Shown piece by piece: positions 1 through 6,338 of a stretch of DNA of 18,080 nucleotides; position 1 is the stretch's first letter; every line of letters starts with the position of its first letter. The position numbers were made by a program, and so were the translations under genes. Below the pieces are notes generated by a model that did not search any database, was not told where the DNA came from, and was given only the letters and a program-made list of their open reading frames with translations. This DNA is from DATAQC01 sp046263055. GTDB lineage: Bacteria; Actinomycetota; Acidimicrobiia; Acidimicrobiales; AC-14. Where the stretch lies: positions 1 to 18,080 of the forward strand of contig JBHELO010000026.1 of NCBI GenBank assembly GCA_046263055.1, given 5' to 3'.

Positions 1-328
1 GCTCGTAGTCCTTCCGCTGCCACCCGGCCCCCATGCCCAGCTCCAGGCGCCCCTCGGACAGCACGTCGAGGGTGGCCGCCTCCTTGGCCACCACCACCGG
101 ATGGCGGTAGTCGTTGCCAAGGACCAGGCTGCCGATTCGCAGCGTGGTCGTGGCCGCCGCCGCCGCCGCCAGCGCGGGGACGGGCGCGAACTGGTCGTCG
201 AGGTTGTCGGGCATGAAGAGCGTGGCGTAGCCGGCACTCTCCACTCGCCTGGCCGTCTCCGACCACGCCGGGCCCGACGGTGCGTAGGCCACCTGGGCGC
301 CGAAGCGGAAGGGGCGGGGGGCGACCAC
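1..328 (-). CDS. LLM-class (F420-type) flavin-dependent oxidoreductase, N-terminal part
   Basis: This is the first ~109 residues of a luciferase-like monooxygenase; the rest lies beyond the window start. The frame reads MVAPRPFRFGAQ near the start, then a helix-type stretch ending RRVESAGYATLFMPDN. It continues with TTTLRIGSLVLGNDYRHPVV, AKEAATLDVLSEGRLELGMG and AGWQRKDYE. The LSxGRLELGxGAGW pattern is the hallmark of the bacterial luciferase/F420-dependent LLM family, whose members are soluble TIM-barrel enzymes using reduced FMN or F420. The GTG at 328 is chosen because a TAGCCT box ends seven bases upstream and the family begins with this PFRFG strand. Substrate and cofactor cannot be decided from this fragment; F420 is inferred from the actinobacterial setting. 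It was absent from the long-ORF calls because it runs off the window edge. Confidence 0.88.
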   Translation of the reverse strand, partial: MVAPRPFRFGAQVAYAPSGPAWSETARRVESAGYATLFMPDNLDDQFAPVPALAAAAAATTTLRIGSLVLGNDYRHPVVVAKEAATLDVLSEGRLELGMGAGWQRKDYE

Positions 329-335
329 GACCCTG

Positions 336-341
336 AGGCTA
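336..341 (-). promoter_or_regulatory. candidate -10 box (TAGCCT) for a leaderless LLM oxidoreductase transcript
   Basis: Reading the minus strand, TAGCCT fits the actinobacterial TAnnnT -10 consensus and is followed by seven bases and then the GTG start at 328. That spacing would put the transcript start at or beside the first codon. No good -35 hexamer was seen. Confidence 0.4.
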
Positions 342-368
342 GGCGGGCCGCCGGTGCCCGGACGCGAG

Positions 369-414
369 CCGGGCCCGGCGGGCGGGGATGTGATCCCCGG
401 CCTGCCGGGCCCGG
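369..414 (-). terminator. strong GC-rich hairpin between surface-protein gene and LLM gene
   Basis: Bases 369-389 and 393-414 are near-perfect inverted repeats (arms begin CCGGGCCCGGC and end GCCGGGCCCGG) around a three-base loop at 390-392. The stem is about 20 bp with one small mismatch or bulge. It lies about 40 bases past the stop of the minus-strand gene ending at 453, where a transcription terminator is expected. It lacks a following T-run on either strand, so it is a U-less, actinobacterial-style candidate only. Confidence 0.5.
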
Positions 415-452
415 TCAAGCGACGGTGGTGCCGGGCGAGCCGGCACGGACCG

Positions 453-2150
453 CTAGGAGCGGGTCGTGGCCGGGGCCCGGCCCCGGAGACGGCGACGCAT
501 CTCGAGGGCGCCCAGGAGCAGGAACCCGCCGAACAGCAGGTAGCGGGAGTCACCACCGGTGGAGGCCAGGTTGCCGGCGTTGACCTCGGGGCCCACCAGG
601 CGGACGCCACCGGTGAGGCCGTTGTTCTGGAAGCTGGCCTGGCCGGCGATGTCCTGGCCGGCGGCGCCGCCGGTGCAGTTGGCCAGGGTGGCGGTGACGT
701 TGGCGATGTCTTGCAGCACGCCGGTGCCGCCGATGATGTGGCCGGTGATGGTGAGCTTGATCGGTGGGTCACCGCGGCGGTAGTTGCCGAGATTGGCCCA
801 GGTGACGGTGTTGCCGTTGATCACACCACCGTTGCTGGCGCTCGTGAGCTGGAAGCGTGGGTTGCCGCTTAGCACCGAGTGGGTGTCGGTGGCCGAGATG
901 TTCAGGAGGTCGCAGGCGAAGAGCTTGGCGAAGCTGGCGGCGTCGTCGGGAATGCTGATGGTCCAGGTCACGTCGTCGCCAGCCTGGGCCGGGTTGGGCG
1001 TGGCCGACTTGGCGACGGGGATGTTGCAGTGGATGCCGCCGGCGGGCACGGTGACGGCCGCCTCCATGTGGCCGATGCCCAGGTCGAGGGCGGTGAGGCC
1101 GGGGAGGGCCAAGAGCGAGACCCGCCCGATGGCGTCGTAGCCGGCCGATGCGCTGGTGCCGTTGGCCGCCAGCGACGGAACGCTGCCGACCGGGCCACCC
1201 AGGGCCCGGGGCGGGGCGCCCAGGGAGATCTGGGCGAGGCCGCCGATGGGAAGGGTGAGGCCGCGGCCACCGAAGAGCGACGAGAGCGAGAGGCTGCCGA
1301 GGCCCGGGACGGGGACGCCGGCGATCTTGACCGTCAGCACCGGGTTGCCCAGGAACTGCACCGACGACCCGCCCGGCTTGCCGGTGGCGGTGACTCGCAT
1401 GCCGAGCTCGCCCAGCACCTCGATGGTGATGGCCCCGCCCAGGATGCTGATGGGGGCGACGTGCTGGTGGGTCTCGCTCACAAGGCCGAACGTGCCGTCG
1501 CCGTTGGGCGTGAGGTAGGTGAAGGTCCGGGACTCCGAGGCGTTGTTGCCCGACACGTTGGTGGCGGCCGCCGCCGAGCCGACGGGACCGACGAGCTGGA
1601 GGTTGGAGGCGAAGCCCCGCCCGAAGCTCAGGGGCTGGCCGATGGCGCAGGTGTTCTTGTCGAAGACGGCCTGGGCCTGGCCCCGCAGCAGCGAGGCGAA
1701 GGCCACCGGCTGCAGGTCGAGGGCGATGTCCTTGGTGATGAGCGGCGTGGGCGGCGGGGCCGCGGCCTGGGCCAGGCCGCTCAGGAGGAGCTGGTTCACG
1801 TCGGTCTGCTGGGCGGCGGGGACGAGGAGGCCGACCTCGAGGCCGGTGCCCCGGCCGTAGCTGTACTTCCCCGAGAGCGGGGGCTGGACGGCCTGTCCGA
1901 ACTCGTCGTTGATGGTGCCGGTGGCCCCCGTGGAGTTGACGGTGGCGCCCGAGAAGGCGGCGTGGACGCCGCCCGTCGTGGTGGCGCCCAAAGTCAGGGC
2001 GTTCACGCTGAGCGCGGTGCCCGTGCCGTAGGCGGCGAACGGCTGCTCCGTGACGAGCTGGGCCGACGCCGGAGCCGCCGGCGAGATGGCGAAGACGGCC
2101 GCCGCCGCCGTCAGCATCGCCGTGAGCAGGACCGATACCCGAGTCCTCAC
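453..2150 (-). CDS. secreted surface protein with DUF11-like domain and C-terminal LASTG (LAxTG) sorting-type signal
   Basis: This is a 565-residue exported protein. Residues 1-30 form a signal peptide (VRTR, a hydrophobic core, then ASA before Q31). The middle, to about residue 375, is Ala/Gly/Thr/Val-rich and predicted beta-like, and I do not recognise a family. From about residue 379 (VAKSATPNPAQAGDDVTWTI) there is a DUF11/conserved-repeat-type Ig-like domain common in bacterial surface proteins. The C-terminus has LASTG at 528-532, a short hydrophobic span at about 537-549 and a basic tail (RRRLRGR). This is the architecture of sortase substrates, and LAxTG is the motif associated with class E sortases. 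No sortase gene is in the window. Four cysteines could form two disulfides outside the cell. The GTG at 2150 is preferred over upstream starts because GGGAGG lies seven bases before it and it begins the signal peptide directly. Confidence 0.82.
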   Translation of the reverse strand: MRTRVSVLLTAMLTAAAAVFAISPAAPASAQLVTEQPFAAYGTGTALSVNALTLGATTTGGVHAAFSGATVNSTGATGTINDEFGQAVQPPLSGKYSYGRGTGLEVGLLVPAAQQTDVNQLLLSGLAQAAAPPPTPLITKDIALDLQPVAFASLLRGQAQAVFDKNTCAIGQPLSFGRGFASNLQLVGPVGSAAAATNVSGNNASESRTFTYLTPNGDGTFGLVSETHQHVAPISILGGAITIEVLGELGMRVTATGKPGGSSVQFLGNPVLTVKIAGVPVPGLGSLSLSSLFGGRGLTLPIGGLAQISLGAPPRALGGPVGSVPSLAANGTSASAGYDAIGRVSLLALPGLTALDLGIGHMEAAVTVPAGGIHCNIPVAKSATPNPAQAGDDVTWTISIPDDAASFAKLFACDLLNISATDTHSVLSGNPRFQLTSASNGGVINGNTVTWANLGNYRRGDPPIKLTITGHIIGGTGVLQDIANVTATLANCTGGAAGQDIAGQASFQNNGLTGGVRLVGPEVNAGNLASTGGDSRYLLFGGFLLLGALEMRRRLRGRAPATTRS

Positions 2151-2157
2151 GTAGGTT

Positions 2158-2163
2158 CCTCCC
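2158..2163 (-). promoter_or_regulatory. ribosome binding site deciding the start of the surface-protein gene
   Basis: The minus strand reads GGGAGG seven bases before the GTG at 2150. The open frame continues upstream to 2441, but the extra 97 residues are low-complexity, overlap the divergent oxidoreductase gene, and would bury the signal peptide. This site therefore fixes the start. Confidence 0.7.
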
Positions 2164-2169
2164 TTGTCT

Positions 2170-2185
2170 GCCCGCCGAAGCGGAC
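2170..2185 (-). other. small UUCG-loop hairpin in the 5' leader of the surface-protein gene
   Basis: On the minus strand GTCCGC-TTCG-GCGGGC forms a 6-bp stem, with one G-U pair, capped by a UUCG-type tetraloop. It sits just upstream of the Shine-Dalgarno site. It could stabilise the leader or affect ribosome access. It may also be chance in GC-rich DNA, and I do not match it to a known riboswitch. Confidence 0.25.
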
Positions 2186-2371
2186 CATTGCGCTCGACCC
2201 GGGCTCCCGGATGGTTGGTGCTGTCTGGGACGTGATGGTGACCTGCGCCGCCCAAGCCCTTTAGGCGCACGATGGTGGGAGTCGTCCCGCGATCGGTGAA
2301 CAGTAGCAAACGGTCGTCAGATGATGGTGCACCGCCCCCCGGCGTCACCAAGCAATCACCCCGGGCACTAC

Positions 2372-2377
2372 TACCCT
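2372..2377 (+). promoter_or_regulatory. candidate -10 box (TACCCT) for the FAD oxidoreductase gene
   Basis: TACCCT fits TAnnnT and ends 11 bases before the ATG at 2389, implying a leader of only a few bases. No purine-rich Shine-Dalgarno sequence is present before this ATG, which agrees with a near-leaderless message. No convincing -35 was found. Confidence 0.3.
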
Positions 2378-2388
2378 CGGCTTGCGTC

Positions 2389-3945
2389 ATGGCTCCTTCG
2401 ACCGCCGCTCGCGACGTGGTCGTCGTGGGCGGCGGCCACAACGGCCTGGTGGCGGCGTGCTACCTGGCCCGGGCGGGGCGCGACGTGGTGGTGCTCGAAG
2501 CCCTCGACCGCCCCGGTGGCGGCTCCCGCACCGAGGAGACCGTCCTCGGCTACCGCTTCGACCTCCACTCGGTCGCCCACAACATGATCAACATGACCGA
2601 CATCCCGGCCGAGCTCGACCTGGCCGGCGCCGGGCTGGTGTACCAGGAGATGGACCCCTTCTCGGTGGCGGTGCACGCCGACGGGCGGCGGGTGCGGTTC
2701 TTCCGGTCCATCGACGCCACCGTGGACTCCATTGCCGAGTCCGACCCCGCCGAGGCGGCCGCCTACCGGGCGTTCCTGGACACCGCCCTGCCGGTGGTGG
2801 GCACCATCCTGCCCGCCCTGCGGGGCCGGATGTCGGCCCGGGAGGTGCCCACGCGGGTCCGCTCGCTGGTGGCCGCCCTGCGCCACCACCCGGCGGAGAC
2901 GGCGCGGGACGTGCTCGGCCCCTACGACTCCCTCCTCCGACGGCGCCTGCCGAGCGACCTCACGCGAGGGCCGGTGGCCGCCTTCGCCGCCCACGCCGCC
3001 TCCGGGCCGTCGCTCCCCGGGGGCGCGCTCTACGCCTTCTGGCAGGCCGCCTACCACCTGTTCGGCCAGTGGCACGCCCGGGGCGGGGCCCAGGGCCTGA
3101 CCGACGCCCTGGTCGGCCGACTGGCCAGCCTGGGGGGCGAGCTCCGGTGCGGCGCGCCGGTGGCTCGCATCGAGGCCCACGGCGGCACGGTGCGGGCCGT
3201 GGTCACCGAAGACGGCGAGCGCATCCCCGCCCGATCGGTGGTGACCGCCCTGGACCCCAAGGTCGCCCTGCTGCGACTGTTGGACCCGCCGCTCGACGGC
3301 GCCGCCGGCGCCGACCTGGCCGCCGCCCGCCGGGGCAACGTCGTGCAGGCCCTCGTCCACGTGGCCTCCGACCGCCTGCCGCCGTACCCCGGCGCCCGCC
3401 CCGGGGACTGGAACGGCCTGCAGAGCTACGTGGACCGCCTCGACGACATGGTGGCGGCGTCGACGGCGGCCGAGGCCGGCCGGCTGCCCGATCCGATGCC
3501 GCTGTACGCCTTCACCACCTCGGCCATCGACGGCACCCTCGCCCCGCCCGGGCACCACACCGTGTACCTGGCCTGCCCGGCGGCGCCCTCGGTGGTGGAG
3601 GGCGGGTGGGACGCCCGGCGGGAGGAGTTCGTGGCCGCCGCCCTCGCCACCCTCGAGGAGCGGGCCCCGGGGTTCGGTGCGGGCATCAAGGGCGTGGCCA
3701 CCTGGACTCCCGACCGCATGGAGGCCGAGGAGCGCTGGCCCGGCGGCCACCCCATGCACCTCGACCTCGCCCTCGACCAGCTCGGCCCGTTCCGACCGAC
3801 CAGGGCCCTGGGCCGCCATCGCACCCCCGTCGAGGGGCTCTACGTGTCGGGTGCCGGCACGAACCCCGCGGGCGGCATCTCCGGAACCCCCGGGCGCCGG
3901 GCCGCCACCGCCCTCCTCGCCGACCGCCGTCGGCACCACCGATGA
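2389..3945 (+). CDS. FAD-dependent NAD(P)/FAD oxidoreductase, phytoene desaturase / PYROXD2-like
   Basis: This 518-residue protein has an N-terminal Rossmann FAD-binding motif (VVVGGGHNGLVAA, about 11-23) ending in the ribose-binding acidic residue E37. RPGGGSRTEE (41-50) is the second nucleotide-binding signature of amine-oxidase/phytoene-desaturase enzymes. The C-terminal FAD motif GLYVSGAGTNPAGGISG starts near residue 483. Length and both end motifs fit the phytoene desaturase/PYROXD2-like group. No other carotenoid gene (phytoene synthase, GGPP synthase) is nearby, so a carotenoid role is not supported. A redox reaction on a lipid or other hydrophobic substrate is possible, and the substrate is unknown. 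ATG 2389 is chosen because the Rossmann strand starts eight residues later; the 39-residue upstream extension is low-complexity and overlaps the divergent leader. It is probably cytosolic or membrane-associated, with no signal peptide. Confidence 0.88.
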   Translation: MAPSTAARDVVVVGGGHNGLVAACYLARAGRDVVVLEALDRPGGGSRTEETVLGYRFDLHSVAHNMINMTDIPAELDLAGAGLVYQEMDPFSVAVHADGRRVRFFRSIDATVDSIAESDPAEAAAYRAFLDTALPVVGTILPALRGRMSAREVPTRVRSLVAALRHHPAETARDVLGPYDSLLRRRLPSDLTRGPVAAFAAHAASGPSLPGGALYAFWQAAYHLFGQWHARGGAQGLTDALVGRLASLGGELRCGAPVARIEAHGGTVRAVVTEDGERIPARSVVTALDPKVALLRLLDPPLDGAAGADLAAARRGNVVQALVHVASDRLPPYPGARPGDWNGLQSYVDRLDDMVAASTAAEAGRLPDPMPLYAFTTSAIDGTLAPPGHHTVYLACPAAPSVVEGGWDARREEFVAAALATLEERAPGFGAGIKGVATWTPDRMEAEERWPGGHPMHLDLALDQLGPFRPTRALGRHRTPVEGLYVSGAGTNPAGGISGTPGRRAATALLADRRRHHR

Positions 3946-4019
3946 TCTGGGCCGCGGCTGCCGCCCGCCCCCGCTCCGGGGATGGGAAGGACGACGCCCG
4001 GCGGGGTAGGTAGGCCGGC

Positions 4020-5042
4020 GTGACGACGTTGCTCGCCGCCGACACGGCGCGCCAGGTGGTGGTCAGCCCCGGGCTGTCGGCCGCCGACTGGGTGGGGGCG
4101 GGCGTGATCCTGGCCGTCGGCATCGGGGCCAGCGCCCTCCTGCGCAAGGGCGTGCGCCGCAGCATCCACCGGGGCGACAGCGAGCAGGGCGCGGCCAACG
4201 CGGTGACCCGGCTCCTGGGCTGGCTGGTCTTCCTGGCCGCCCTGTTCTGGTCCCTGTCGGTCCTCGGCGTGCGCCTCGGACCGCTCTTCGGCGCCCTGGG
4301 CATCGGGGGGCTGGCCATCGCCTTCGCCGCCCAGAGCATCCTGGGCAACTTCCTGGCCAGCATCATCCTCCAGGTCCGCCGCCCCTTCCGGCGGGGGGAC
4401 CAGATCAGTACCAACGACTGCGAGGGCATCGTCGAGGAGGTCAACTTCCGGACGGTGCGCCTGCGCACCTACGCCGGCGAGCGGGTGATGGTCCCGTGTG
4501 CCGAGGTGCTGTCCAACCCCATCACCAACCACACCACCCTGGGCCGCCGGCGCACCACCCTGGAGGTGGGCGTCGGCTACGACACCGACCTGGAGAGCTG
4601 TCGCCACGTCCTCCTGGCCGCCGTGGCGCGGGCGGACGGCGTGCTCGACCGTCCGCCGCCCGAGGTATGGGTGAAGGAGTTCGGCGAGTCGTCGATCAAC
4701 CTGGCGGTGCGGTTCTGGCACCCCCCCGACACCGCCAGCCTGTGGCGGGTCCGCAGCGCGGTGGCGGTGGCCCTGAAGCCCGCCCTCGACGGCGCCGGCA
4801 TCGAGATGCCCTTCCCCCAGCGGGTGCTCAGCTTCAGCACCGCCGACCTGCCCACCGCAGAACGGCGGGACCCCGGGGACCGGGCCGGGGGCGGCGCCTC
4901 CGGCAGCGAGCCGGCCGCCAGTGACCCGGCCGCCGGCGACCCGCCCGCCGGTCACCCCGCGGGCGACGGCCAGGCCGGCGCTGACGGCACCGGCTCAGGT
5001 GGCGACACCGGCGAACCCCGCCACCGGGAGCACCACCGGTAA
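4020..5042 (+). CDS. MscS-family small-conductance mechanosensitive ion channel
   Basis: This 340-residue membrane protein would open under membrane tension and release solutes during osmotic downshock. Hydrophobic segments lie at about 22-42 and 62-84. A Gly/Ala-rich pore helix follows at about 88-118 (ALGIGGLAIAFAAQSILGN, then FLASIILQ), the signature of MscS TM3. It is followed by the family motif RRPFRRGDQI and a beta domain with GIVEEVNFRTVRLRT, ERVMVPCAEVLSNPITN and GVGYDTD. The conserved fold ends near residue 275. The last ~65 residues are a Gly/Ala/Asp/Pro-rich tail predicted disordered, an unusual addition. The GTG at 4020 has GGTAGGTAGG 8-14 bases upstream as a probable ribosome site. 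It follows the oxidoreductase by 74 bases, so co-transcription is possible. Confidence 0.9.
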   Translation: MTTLLAADTARQVVVSPGLSAADWVGAGVILAVGIGASALLRKGVRRSIHRGDSEQGAANAVTRLLGWLVFLAALFWSLSVLGVRLGPLFGALGIGGLAIAFAAQSILGNFLASIILQVRRPFRRGDQISTNDCEGIVEEVNFRTVRLRTYAGERVMVPCAEVLSNPITNHTTLGRRRTTLEVGVGYDTDLESCRHVLLAAVARADGVLDRPPPEVWVKEFGESSINLAVRFWHPPDTASLWRVRSAVAVALKPALDGAGIEMPFPQRVLSFSTADLPTAERRDPGDRAGGGASGSEPAASDPAAGDPPAGHPAGDGQAGADGTGSGGDTGEPRHREHHR

Positions 5043-5060
5043 CCTCTCGCCGTCCGCCGG

Positions 5061-5079
5061 GGCGCCGACCGCCGGCGCC
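5061..5079 (+). terminator. candidate rho-independent terminator after the MscS-type gene
   Basis: GGCGCCG (5061-5067) pairs with CGGCGCC (5073-5079) around a five-base loop, 19 bases after the stop of the channel gene, and is followed by TTCTCCCT. Position, stem and pyrimidine tail suit a terminator, although the T-run is weak. Confidence 0.45.
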
Positions 5080-5142
5080 TTCTCCCTCGGCACCGCCCTC
5101 GACCGGGAGGATAGGGACGGCCCCCGGGCCCGGATCGCCATC

Positions 5143-5403
5143 GTGCCCGTCCTGGTGGCGGTGACCGCTGGGGCGGTCGCCTCCCGGCCCCTGGCCTGGC
5201 TGGTCCTGGTCGTGCCGGCCACCGCCCACGTGGCCGCCGCCCTGGCCGCCCGCCAGGTGGTCATCGAGGTGGTCGACGCCCACCGGGCCTGGCCCCGGCC
5301 GGCCGCTGACCAGCGCCTCAGGGGCGCACGACGTAGCCGGTGCCGCGCACGGTGTGGATCATCCGGCTCCCGTGGGCCTCCAGCTTGCGGCGCAAGGCGC
5401 TGA
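5143..5403 (+). CDS. doubtful small two-TM membrane protein
   Basis: A frame open through 5403 encodes two adjacent hydrophobic stretches (VPVLVAVTAGAVA and LAWLVLVVPATAHVAAALAA) followed by a charged tail. The hydrophobic part falls in the 275-base gap between the channel and response-regulator genes, so it is not a simple shadow there. The tail, however, runs antisense over the 3' end of the response regulator. The only local start is GTG 5143, which has no ribosome site close by. It may be a real small gene, a remnant, or chance. I recognise no family. Confidence 0.18.
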   Translation: MPVLVAVTAGAVASRPLAWLVLVVPATAHVAAALAARQVVIEVVDAHRAWPRPAADQRLRGARRSRCRARCGSSGSRGPPACGARR

Positions 5404-5992
5404 CGTGCTTCTCCACCACGTTGCGGTTGTAGTCCTCGTAGCCCCACACCTCGACGAGGAGCTGGGACTTGGTGAGCACCCGCCCCGGGCGACGGATCAA
5501 CGCACACAGGAGGCCGAACTCGGTGGAAGTGAGCTCGAGGCTGACGCCCGCCCGGCGCACCTCGTGAGCCGACTCGTCCACCTCGAGGTCGCCCACCTGG
5601 CGGGTGCTCGACCGGGGGCGGCCGGCCCGCCGGAGCAGCTCCTCCACCTGCACGATGAGGGCCTCCACCGCGAACGGCTTGGTCACGTAGAAGTCGGCGC
5701 CGGCGTCGAACCCGGCGCGCACGTCCTCGGCCCGGTCGGCGGCCGAGAGGAGCAGGACCGGTACGGGGGAGTCGGCCCGCAGGCGGCGGACGACGGTGAG
5801 GCCGTCGGGGCCGGTGCCGAGGCGGACATCGAGGATCACCAGGTCGGGTGCCGCCGCCGTGGCCGCCCGGATGCCCCCGGCGGCGTCGCCCTCAGCCGCC
5901 ACCTCGTAGCCCTCGGCGCGCAGGACGGCGGCCAGCACGCCCCGCAGGGTGGGGTCGTCTTCCACCACGAGCACGCGTGGCGCGGCAGGCAT
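5318..5992 (-). CDS. OmpR/PhoB-family DNA-binding response regulator (orphan)
   Basis: This 224-residue two-component regulator has a receiver domain at about 5-120. Acidic pocket residues are E11/D12 (VVEDD), the phospho-acceptor is D55 (VILDVRL), the switch serine is S83 (LLLSAAD) and the conserved lysine is K105 (VTKPF). A short linker leads to an OmpR-type winged helix at about 130-222, with SLELTSTEFGLLCALIRRPG, VLTKSQLLVEVWG and the recognition-helix region NVVEKHVSALRRKLE. It ends at the family wing GTGYVVRP. Its likely role is transcription control on phosphorylation by a sensor kinase. No histidine kinase gene flanks it: one side is the convergent channel, the other a 340-base gap. 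It is thus an orphan in this window, with partner and signal unknown. The ATG at 5992 has GAGGGGA about 12 bases upstream on the minus strand. Confidence 0.93.
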   Translation of the reverse strand: MPAAPRVLVVEDDPTLRGVLAAVLRAEGYEVAAEGDAAGGIRAATAAAPDLVILDVRLGTGPDGLTVVRRLRADSPVPVLLLSAADRAEDVRAGFDAGADFYVTKPFAVEALIVQVEELLRRAGRPRSSTRQVGDLEVDESAHEVRRAGVSLELTSTEFGLLCALIRRPGRVLTKSQLLVEVWGYEDYNRNVVEKHVSALRRKLEAHGSRMIHTVRGTGYVVRP

Positions 5993-6033
5993 GTGGCCGG
6001 TGGTCCCCTCAGTCCGCTCGAGCCGGCCCGGTC

Positions 6034-6039
6034 ACGCTA
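6034..6039 (-). promoter_or_regulatory. candidate -10 box (TAGCGT) for the response regulator gene
   Basis: On the minus strand TAGCGT fits TAnnnT and lies 41 bases before the ATG at 5992. That would give a leader of about 35 bases containing the GAGGGGA ribosome-site candidate. No clear -35 hexamer at 16-18 bases was seen. Confidence 0.35.
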
Positions 6040-6213
6040 CCCGCCCGGTCGGGCCGCACCGGGGACGGCCGGCCCCTCCCCGGTCCGGCTGCGACCGTCC
6101 CTGCCCCGACCGTCACATCTTCAGCGAATCGGCAGCATTCCGTCAGGCGGTGGGCAGGAACCGGCGTCAGGATCAACACCGCCAGGCCCCGTCATGCGGT
6201 ACGGGGACGTGGG

Positions 6214-6254
6214 GGGGAGTCGTCGAGCGTCGGGCTGGGGACCTTCGACTCCCC
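6214..6254 (-). terminator. candidate terminator hairpin downstream of the ABC operon
   Basis: GGGGAGTCG (6214-6222) pairs perfectly with CGACTCCCC (6246-6254) over a 23-base loop, about 80 bases past the stop of the minus-strand permease. The large loop and lack of a T-run make this a moderate to weak terminator call. Confidence 0.3.
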
Positions 6255-6310
6255 TCCTGGCCGCCCGGCGGGCGCGGCTACTGGTGGCAATCACTCGTGG
6301 GCGATCAATC

Positions 6311-6338
6311 GTCGGCGGCTACTCGTCGGCGGCTACTC
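6311..6338. repeat. 14-bp perfect tandem duplication overlapping the permease stop codon
   Basis: GTCGGCGGCTACTC occurs twice head to tail (6311-6324 and 6325-6338). On the minus strand the unit contains the permease stop: the first TAG is at 6335-6333, and a second TAG 14 bases on lies in another frame. A related but diverged GCGCGGCTACT is at 6268-6280, hinting at a decayed longer array. Confidence 0.75.

Larger units (their letters stand above)
5993..6332. other. 340-base intergenic region between response regulator and ABC permease genes
   Basis: No credible gene is seen; plus-strand frames through here are continuations of antisense shadows. It holds a candidate -10 for the response regulator (6034-6039), an imperfect GC hairpin (ACCGGGGA 6058-6065 with TCCCCGGT 6077-6084), a longer hairpin (6214-6254), and a 14-bp tandem repeat at its right end. 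Bases 6110-6200 are less GC-rich than the flanks and may contain promoter elements, but I recognise no specific site or RNA. Confidence 0.5.

Noticed and set aside
879..2264. Long plus-strand frame opposite the surface-protein gene
   Set aside because: Gly/Arg/Glu-rich shadow without motifs. The minus strand has a signal peptide, ribosome site and sorting signal.
2151..2388. Known riboswitch (c-di-GMP, ydaO-type, glycine or cobalamin) in the divergent leader
   Set aside because: I compared the leader by eye with the conserved cores of these classes and found no match.
2371..3939. Minus-strand frame of 522 residues opposite the FAD oxidoreductase
   Set aside because: No recognisable domain and shadow composition. 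The plus strand has both FAD-binding signatures.
2389..3945. Assigning the FAD enzyme as a carotenoid phytoene desaturase (crtI)
   Set aside because: No other carotenoid gene is in the window, and many PYROXD2-like enzymes share the motifs, so the specific name is not supported.
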